From Blastobasis lacticolella (lineage: Eukaryota; Arthropoda; Insecta; Lepidoptera; Blastobasidae), in NCBI GenBank assembly GCA_905147135.1, contig LR990044.1, forward strand, positions 9,738,122-9,802,121: DNA of 64,000 nucleotides, in the 5' to 3' direction. Below, one piece after another: positions 56,059 through 64,000 of this stretch. The notes beneath the pieces are model-generated. The model worked only from the letters and a program-made list of their open reading frames with translations. It ran no database searches and was not told the origin of the DNA. Both the position numbers and the translations under genes were made by a program. Positions within the stretch are counted from its first letter, which is position 1; every line of letters starts with the position of its first letter.

Positions 56059-56370
56059 TTAGCCTCCTTTGCGACGGCTAATGCGACGAAAGCACTGTAT
56101 ACTGTAGTTGGAAGCAAAGGCACGGTTTTGTAAGATAGAGCGGCGCGGCCGTAATATAGATGTGAATGACGTCACCATTATAGAAACAATACCGTAGTAA
56201 CTTTTTCTTATCTGTGACAATACGGCGTGGCGCTTATTGACACCACTCTCTATGAAACCGAGCCATATTGCTTCCATAGTCAACGTTTGTGTGAGACAGT
56301 GGGCTTTCTTAAAAGGACCAACGTAAGCGACCACGTCTCCCTTCCGTAGCTCATCACTGGCAACACACAC
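56059..56370 (-). CDS. Unrecognised 103-aa open frame
   Basis: Reads VAYVGPFKKAHCLTQTLTM, EAIWLGFIESGVNKRHAV and SYYGIVSIMVTSFTSILRPR. No family is recognised, no good splice sites were found at its ends, and composition is not much different from the flanks. It may be a chance frame or a piece of an unknown repeat. A TGACGTCA CRE-like site lies within it near 56167. Confidence 0.2.
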   Translation of the reverse strand: MCVASDELRKGDVVAYVGPFKKAHCLTQTLTMEAIWLGFIESGVNKRHAVLSQIRKSYYGIVSIMVTSFTSILRPRRSILQNRAFASNYSIQCFRRISRRKGG

Positions 56371-56589
56371 TTCTCAAAGACCTTCGTCACATAGTCATGG
56401 CGAGATATATTTGTTACGCCATTACTTCCCAAAAGCTGCCCACCTGAATTGGATTTGTTGATTGACCTCTTTATCGCAGATGCTCCTTCTAGCTTATCCT
56501 AGATGTGTCGATTCGTCCACGAATTCGAGCGAAACGCCTCCAACTGTCGCTGGGGTAGGCACAATACGGATTTTACATAATTTTTCATC

Positions 56590-56705
56590 TTGTCCATTGT
56601 CGCAGGGACCAGCTGGATGCGGATGGCCCAGGACTGGTTTTTTGAAGATCCCTGGGAGAGGCCTATGCCCAGCAGTGGGCGTCTTTCGGCTGATATGATG
56701 ATAAA
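56590..56705 (+). pseudogene. RTE-like LINE pol C-terminal scrap
   Basis: GGACCAGCTGGATGCGGATG, GAGAGGCCTATGCCCAGCAG and TGGGCGTCTTTCGGCTGATA, then ATGATGAT. It encodes the GEAYAQQWA-type end in a broken frame. It matches 45742-45800 in inverse orientation and the scraps at 13436 and 61556. Confidence 0.6.
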
Positions 56706-58664
56706 GAGACAATGTTTCACAGGACATAATTCTTCGCTGTATTACGGTCGCTATATTATCGCACCGCTATCCTTAAAGAGCGTGCCTTAACCCTCGAATG
56801 TTAATTGCACATCGCCCGATCGAATTACAAAGGAGCATTGTTTGTCAACTCTGCTAAACAAACTGAACCTGGGATCGCTCTTTCACAGAGCCGTATTTAC
56901 GTTAATGTTCATTAAGTGAACTTTGAATGTACACTTTGTACAGGCATACTGACGTCGATTTGCCAGCGTTCTAGAAGTTTCTCTGCGACGTAGCTTTTAC
57001 TAAGTAGGTTACGAGTAGGTTAAGCTTAAATTTATTTTACGATGGAAGCGAATTAATTTCATTTCATTGGCTACAAGAGAAACGGAAAAGGGGGTTGAAA
57101 ATTGTTGTGTTGGAGGTTTTGGTATGAAATTGGTTTAATCCTGGGACCCACAAAATTACCTACGTATTATGTTTTGTCATCAAGTTGACTGGTGGACCAG
57201 TTTATCTTTTCATCTAAAATAATAATAATATTATAATAATAAAAATTGCGTGGACCCAGAACCGTACCAGAAATTAAAATTATCATTTAAGTTTCTAATG
57301 AATTACTAATTGATTTTTAAAGAAGACAGAACTCTTCAAACTCTAATGCCCATGTAAATCACATCTTAGGTCCTTGATTGTATCATAGAATATATTTATG
57401 ATCCCTACCAATTTATCATTTTGAGTACAACCTCTTGGTTACTCTACCCTCTTGTGTTTGTTTGGGATCGGCAGGTGTTATTATAACGAGAGGTCAAGGG
57501 TGTCTTTCGTGTTTCCTTTGAAGGTAATGGCCATTTTTAACATGTGTTGTTGTTTGGGCTTGAGCGGCCACCGGGACAAAAGTCTCTGTCATTTTTAAAG
57601 ATTAGCTCTTGGACAAGGATCATGTTGAATGGGAAAAAATATACGGTTGATATGCCAAGGGTTGTCTACGCTGTTGCTTTTGTAGTCATGGAGGTATTTA
57701 GAGCTGTTATTTTGTAGATTAATGAAATGTTTTCATATAAAATTTAATATATCTTGAAAGCTTTCATTACGTATATTATCGGGTTTGTTGATGGTCTAGT
57801 CGTGACCATGACGCATGCAATTGCGTCGAAATATCGAGGTAAAAACAATACTAACCGTGGTAACAATCCTATTAATATTCGTGATGAAAGTGTAGTGAAT
57901 AACCACGAAAATATTTAAAAAGAATCAAGTGCGTTTAATAATTCATGTAACAAAATAATTAATTGTTCATTCTAGCCAAGTTATGGCAAATGTCAAAATA
58001 AATCAGTTTTCGAAAATGAAATATATTTGTAACTGTAACCATACGTTTCATTAAGATTAATAACAATATTGTCAAAGTTTAGTAAGTTGATTATTGTTAA
58101 TAACAACTGCACATTCATAACTGTGTAAAATTATCTCCTACTACTAAACCAACCCACAACTCAAGAACTCACTCCTTACTTACTTACTTAACCTCACCCA
58201 ACTACACCACAATCCGAGATCAACCAACCCAATCCCGATTCGAGTGGAAGACAAATGCCTACTACATCACTACACAGCACTACAATCCATCGGCCGTGAG
58301 GCAGCGTTCACCTCAAGACCATTGGCCCCCTAATGAGTGGAAACAATCCTCCGGCCTCTCGACTGGCCTCGAGGGCACTCGGCCTAGCTCCGAGTTATGT
58401 GCCCGAGAGACGCCACGCCCCTCTACAATCAAGCCTCTGCAATCTACTTGCTCGTCTTCAAGTGTTGCTTGCCTCAACGTCTGAGAGTCGTCGCATTGCA
58501 TGGCTGTGTGCTGTTGATCGATTGGTTTGTTTTGATAGTTAAGCTATTCTTTAGTATGGGTCGGTATATATGGTCGCGGTTTTTGATTTTCATTCACCGC
58601 AATCTCGGAGTGTGATTATTGCGTGATTATAGCTAAGCTTTCTTCGATTAAAAGCCTCTGTATC
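56706..58664. other. Mostly unassigned DNA with a SINE-G scrap
   Basis: 57247-57300 (TGGACCCAGAACCGTACCAG, AAATTAAAATTATCATTTAA) is a piece of SINE-G body. 58280-58620 is GC-richer and repeat-free, possibly regulatory, with no clear ORF. Confidence 0.4.
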
Positions 58665-58830
58665 TGATTAACCGTTCTCAGCGGCTTTCACCCTGGCGCA
58701 GTTCAGATATCTGTAAAAGATCAACTTTCCCGCAGGTACCTCTTATTTTCCCGGGATGAAGAGTAACCTATGTTACTGAATGATAATTAGCATTTTATTA
58801 GTACATTTGTTTTAAATCGTCCCGGTGTTT
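58665..58830 (+). repeat. RTE-like LINE 3' untranslated fragment
   Basis: ACCGTTCTCAGCGGCTTTCA, AACTTTCCCGCAGGTACCTC, TTTTCCCGGGATGAAGAGTA and CCTATG. Same family as 42012-42245. Confidence 0.6.
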
Positions 58831-60027
58831 TATAGTACTATATTGTATTGTACTCGTATTGTAAATAATAAATTGCAATTTATAGTAAGTATTTAGTTAT
58901 TATTAGTTTTAGTTCCTGCAATTAGTTTCACATAAAGTAAAAAATGTTTAACCTTTTATGGGTCAAAAATCTCAACTTAGAGAAAATTATTACAAGTATT
59001 AACGTTGACGTCACCATGAATTGTTCTCTAAGACAGCCATTTCGGGTTAGTCCCACGCAGATTAAGCTTAAATGCCTATTGCTAAACTCTTCTGAGTAAT
59101 GGTCTTACTTAGTACGATCTGATAGTGCAGGCCCTACAATTACAGCTACCATAATCCTGCAAATATATTCCAATTAGCCTGCGAACAACATTGCTTTCCG
59201 TTTACTGATATTACACGTACAAAATATATTTGACTAGCTTTTGCCCGAGATTTCTGCGCAGAGTTCGACAAAGGTAACCTATACGTTTCGAAAATGCTAG
59301 AATACGCCTGATATATATAGGATTCTCTACGTTAGGAAATAATAATATAGACTTATAAGAACAACATTAGCGTATTTATTTAAATGTGGATTCATGAACC
59401 ATCGAAAGTGGAAGCAAATTATGCATATCAAAACATAATATTGCCTCAAGGGTATGAAAGGAAGAATTTCGCAAGCAAGTTTTATAAAAAAACATATAAA
59501 GGAATTTATTCGCCTGCCAAGTGAAGTACTTCGGTATTCAATAGAACAGTTTTATTATGAGAAAGACCTTCTAAAGGTGGAAGTCACGAGAAACGAACCT
59601 ACGAGGTCGGAGCTTTAATAAACTACCTGTTTAGATCTAAACTCTCCAAGGCGAGTAATATTACTCATACCTTATGAATATTGGATATTATTTGAACAAA
59701 GACAGCATATAAATTAGGTAATTAGGATTGTAATGAAGTATTTTATTGTTTTATTTGCCTTGTTTTCCTTTTACGATTCCGTTTCTGTGTATTTTGCTAA
59801 AATGTTACACAAATTTTTCGCTCATGGGTGTCATTACAAGATGACAAATCTTTACAATAGGTACAGAGGCCAGGATTAGGGGCCCTATTTTTCGCGTGTC
59901 TTACTTATTTCTTTCACACTTTTGGTAAGTAGCTATAGACAAGCATTACAGGCGAGAGCTCGCGAGGATGCGCGGCTTAAAGATACCAGAAGCTGGTCAG
60001 CAAAGTAACGTATTCTATTGTGATCTA
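58831..60027. other. Unassigned DNA
   Basis: A LINE-like scrap may lie near 59233-59285 (GACTAGCTTTTGCCCGAGAT). Nothing else recognised. Confidence 0.4.
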
Positions 60028-60300
60028 TAAATATTCGTGGACAAATAAATAAATAAATATTCGTGGACAAATTCACACAGCGCCATGTAGCCCCAAACTA
60101 AGCAAAGCTTGTGCTATGGGTGCTAGATAACTGATGTACTTCTTAAATACTTTTTAAATATATACTTATTATATAGAACACCCAGACCCGTAACAGAAAT
60201 TAAAATTCATCATTTCAATTTCTGCCCGGCCGGGAATCGAACCCGGGACCTCTTGCGTGGCAGACCGGCATGTTGACCATTGAATCACTCAGGACGTCAA
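60028..60300 (-). mobile_element. SINE-G (tRNA-Gly-derived), full-length copy
   Basis: Minus strand: the head CCTGAGTGATTCAATGGTCA, CGGTCTGCCACGCAAGAGGT and CCCGGGTTCGATTCCCGGCC looks like a tRNA-Gly(GCC) gene with a decayed D arm and an intact B box. A body follows with TTTCTGTTACGGGTCTGGGT, GCACCCATAGCACAAGC and ATGGCGCTGTGTGAATTTGT. An (AAAT)n-like tail lies at 60040-60060. The terminal block ATTCGTGGACAAAT is repeated at 60030 and 60058. The tRNA-like head is part of the SINE. Confidence 0.85.
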
Positions 60301-62084
60301 TCTATGATCGTCTCATTTTATCTCATATTTGAAAATCGATCTCGTAGACTTTACCTGTTCGTGCCATAATCGATAGGTATCATAATATCTCAAACCACTA
60401 TGGAAATAACTGATTACATAATTCGTTTATAGCACACGTGCTGCGAAAATCTATTTATAGGACAGATTACGTCGATACCATTGTATGAGGATACGTATGG
60501 ATATGCTGATATCCATAATGCCTGACGCCTATTGGCATGGCGCTGGGTCGTGACTGGCCGATTTGGTATCCATAGGAAAGTTATTACTGGCACATTTATT
60601 TGTCTACCACGGCTTGACGTGGGCGCTTGCTGGCTGTCGATGTAAAGCTGTGTCTACATGTTATGTGGTGAGCACAACAATGATTTTGGCTTTAACGGCC
60701 TTTGTAGGCCTTCAGCGGGTACAACCGAGACTCGGATCTATATAATTGAATTCAGTTCAGTACCATATAAAATACAATTTTTTATATATTTTAAAAAGCC
60801 TTAATCTAACAAAACTTTCCCTGCTGATTAGCGAGGCTTAAGCGCTATCCCAAGAAAGTGCCAGCCTTCTGTTGATTCGTAATTACGACCAGGCGCATAA
60901 ATAATAACATGTATAAGGGATGTGTGCCTGGTCTCCACGGCCTAAGAGTTTCAACCCCAAATGTCGTAAATATGTAATCGCCACTGAGGCGGTACCATAT
61001 TGCAGTAAAGTTCTTTGTTAAGTCAGACAGCCAGTCAGACCGTCAGACTCCTGTATTTACGGAAGAATCCACATAAAAAACAAAATGAATGTTTTTTGTG
61101 GTGACCAGCCGAATCATGAGATTGTAGACCTGACCTACTATTCGTAAGTACAACTGCTTTTGTTATACGAATATAAGTACATCTATTGTATGCACAGAGT
61201 ACGTACAGCACCCACCTCGTAGGCACCTAATAATCGTGATTCAGGGTGCAATAAACTTTAGATTATGTGTGAGTCACGCATGTACTTAGAGAATATTGAG
61301 AAAGAACAGGAATATTATTGCGAATCTCCGGCTTTCATTCGCTGAATATAGAGTTTTATTGGCGATATTAACTTTGCTACCTTATTGCAGATAGTTTTAC
61401 TGTTGGGTTGTTTTGTTACGAATAAATAAAACTTACGATGCAAAACTAGATCCTTTCAACTAGATATTAATTAATCTTTACAAAATAAACTTCATAGGTA
61501 ACTTCATAATTTAGAAACCTATTAAGTTTTATTAATTATCTTATTATTTATGAATCAACCCACTGCTGGGCAAAGGCCTCCCGGATCCTACACTTCCATA
61601 CTTCGATACTTTATTTTAATTATTGGTAACATCTTTTCAATACTTAAGTTTCAAAACCAATTAAAATGTAAGTGGGCATCCTGTTCATATTTTGGTAGGC
61701 TCAAAAGAAATAAAGTAAGTACACAAAGGATCGAAATATCGAGGTTTAAGTTTGCCCTGAAGTCGACTGGTAGATTCAGCCATTTATTGGCTTATACTGT
61801 ACTCATGTGAGTCCAATAAATAATACAAGAGAAAGGCTTCCGGCATTTCTATGGAACTGGTTTCGCTGTCCCTCTCGCATTGTATCCGCGAAAACGGGCG
61901 AGATGATGGTGCAAAGCGTAGAATTCTTGTTTATGTACGAAGAGATGCAAGGCCGACGGCATAGCTCGGGGAGGCGCAGTCAAGGCCAGCAGAGTCCGAT
62001 GACTATGATGACCAACTATATTTTAAAACTTTAGTTTTCGTCGACAATTTCTTTCGACTACTATTCGACGGCAATGATGATAAA
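60301..62084. other. Unassigned DNA with LINE scraps
   Basis: 61556-61590 (CAACCCACTGCTGGGCAAAG, GCCTCCCGGATCC) is an inverse LINE end scrap. 61930-62012 ends GATGACTATGATGACC like an RTE tail. The rest is not recognised. Confidence 0.4.
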
Positions 62085-62400
62085 AAAAACATTATCGTGG
62101 CGTTATATCCTGGTTGTGCTATCGCGCGCGAGGGCCCGGTGTCCGTCTTGACTATCCAGGATTTGGTAGATGAGATAATTACAGTGAAGTGACTGCCATC
62201 TGATCTCCGTGATCCTGCTATGGGGGGAACCTGACCAGATTGGATCACGGTTACACATTCATTCTCCTGAATGTGCAGTTTTTATCATGTTTTCCCTCAC
62301 CGTAAGAGCGTTGGGTAGTATTCAATGAATGTACATAATTCAGAAAAGAGTTATTGGTACATTGCCGCCGTGGGCTTAAACCGGGCACTCGGCCACCGAA
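62085..62400 (-). mobile_element. SINE-A, near-complete copy lacking most of the head
   Basis: Minus strand 3' end at 62095-62112 (CAGGATATAACGCCACGATA). The body shows GATGAGATAATTACAGTGAA, GGATCACGGTTACACATTCA, CCTCACCGTAAGAGCG and CAGAAAAGAGTTATTGGTAC. The head region (62365-62400) is decayed. Confidence 0.7.
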
Positions 62401-64000
62401 ACTCCACAAGCTTTCGTCCACAGTTTCTTTCGAGTACAATTCAATAGCAATTATCATATCTGTATAAACAAAAAAGGCCGACAGACCATTCTTCCTTAGG
62501 CCTACATTATCTCCCAAGCTCCATCTATAAAGGTACAGAAATCATTTTTCAGTGGTAATAATTCAGACAGAAACCAAAACACTTTTGAAACGAAAAATTT
62601 TCTCGATAAGTAAACTGCTTAAAGGTTTATTTATTCTATAAATAAAAGTAGGTGCAGGCAATAAAGTAAACCGTTCCCAAAATTATGCCCAGAACCAAAA
62701 GGCACAAACAGATAATGGATAGTGGTACTCAACGAACTCCTAAACTTCTATTGTCAATTGTGTTCCTTTTCTCTATCGCTCGCTCTCAATAGACTCATCC
62801 CCGTTTATCTAAATTGACTCGCAAAGAAACGTTCCACTGAAAAAATACGAGCAATTAAGCTATCAGTAACCCATCAACATTCTCAACAACATAGAAGTCG
62901 AACAATAGACGTTATCACACGTCGTTCTGGACTAAAACTCTGAGCGGAATTCTGCGATAAACTCTGGCGCCTACGATAGAATTTACTGGAAGTTTCTACG
63001 AATTTTGCCTTTGTTTCTGTGGATACCAATATCTGTTTAGGTTGGGGCTTGTTCGTGACTGAGACCACTTGCTTTGTAACTCGGGTATGCCACTTATGAT
63101 CAAAGGTGGGGATGATAAAAACAAATCAGTGCTTTTGCTCCTTCTTCCTACTGTGACTTTGCATAAATTGTGACTAAGGAAAAGTGTAAGTATATATTTA
63201 AAACTTCGTTTGTTGTAGCTTATGGTCGTACATTTTTTACATTAATAACTATATTTACTATTCAATCTTAACTTACATAACTTTTGATTGATTGATTCTA
63301 CTTTTTCCCTACACAACTGAAATCTAGATATATTTGAGCGACATTTAGGCTCGTTCTAAATATGCCAATAATTAACGCTCCGCTCGCTCCACATCCATGT
63401 AACTCGCTCACATCGGATCGTAGATAAGGCGTGGATATCCTCGATCCACCTAATGCCCCTAATATTGCGCTAAGCGCCTGCTGACGGTCGCAAGCAATAT
63501 CCGCCGGGAACGCCAATGACATTATGGTTATTTTGTTTTAGCTTAAACAACCGTTGCACCGTTTGACGGTAGCCGAGAATTATATTACCCATTCTAAACG
63601 GTTTTTGTATTGGTGCAAGCAAATTTGAACCTTATCGGCGAGACCTTTTGTGGATCCAGTTGGGGTGGAAATGACTAAGATAGTACTGTTTGCTTATTTA
63701 TTACAACTTGAGATAGTAGTTTCCCTTCATCAAGTCTTGACTTACATTTTAAACGTGTCCCATTGAGATTTATGTCGTACTTACCTATATCAACCAAAAT
63801 GCCACGAGAAACCGTCGGTGTTTAGCAAAACGCCACCAAATTTCAGGTTTCGAGCTCAGTGAATTTTGCTAGTAGCAAATTCCGTTTGAAAGCTTACGTC
63901 GTGCTCAATATGGGAGTTATTACACGACGTAATTAAAACGTTTATAACAGAGCACGTTCAGCGACTCTGTTTGCTCGGGTATGAGTCTTATGGGGTGACT
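62401..64000. other. Unassigned DNA to the end of the window
   Basis: Low repeat content. 63340-63530 and 63540-63680 look single-copy and motif-rich, but no splice-bounded coding frame was found. The minus-strand frame at 63298-63522 shows no known signature. Confidence 0.35.

Noticed and set aside
63298..63522. 74-aa minus-strand frame with an ordinary-looking peptide
   Set aside because: No start or splice context and no recognisable family. Kept only as unassigned DNA.

Overview
The window looks like AT-rich, repeat-laden nuclear DNA of an insect, most likely a moth or butterfly. This rests on GT-AG splice sites around short GC-rich coding exons, a very low density of coding sequence, and many copies of tRNA-derived SINEs, RTE-type and Jockey/CR1-type LINE remains and MITEs in the style of lepidopteran genomes. 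There is no bacterial gene organisation, no CRISPR array, no rRNA and no convincing free-standing tRNA gene. No new multi-gene biological system was found. The novelty here is in mobile-element structure and in candidate regulatory exons.

Host gene content is small. Two plus-strand exons (30-183 and 14080-14169) join in matching phase 1. They encode a ubiquitin-like/Ras-association N-terminal domain that most resembles the ASPP (TP53BP2/PPP1R13) family. The 13.9 kb intron between them, and the DNA after exon 2, are filled with transposon remains. No later exon could be recognised, so intron 2 may run past the window. A CpG-rich block followed by a leader-like segment with a splice donor (about 20600-21295) looks like an alternative promoter and non-coding first exon. 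A second CpG-rich block with a CRE site and a short ATG-to-donor open frame (40045-40223) may be another first exon. Both are inferences.

Layout by region. 0-14 kb: exon 1, then intron 1 with SINE-A copies, repeat family B, several foldback or MITE elements and LINE 3' remnants. 14-21.3 kb: exon 2, a triple 146-bp tandem repeat, a two-headed SINE with a perfect 14-bp target duplication, an RTE-type pol remnant and the promoter-like block. 21-42 kb: mostly unassigned AT-rich DNA with scattered repeats. 42-50 kb: a dense cluster of RTE-type 3' tails, two tRNA-Gly-derived SINEs and two hAT-like MITEs with perfect 8-bp target duplications. 51.5-55 kb: the largest open frames, a minus-strand Jockey/CR1-like non-LTR retrotransposon with well-preserved endonuclease and reverse transcriptase motifs but an apparent internal deletion between them. 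55-64 kb: further LINE and SINE fragments and unassigned DNA.

The elements can be linked. SINE-A and the RTE-type LINE remnants both end in (GAT)n-like tails, so the SINE may borrow the RTE-type machinery. The Jockey/CR1-like element is disabled by its deletion. The MITEs carry no transposase and would depend on enzymes encoded elsewhere.
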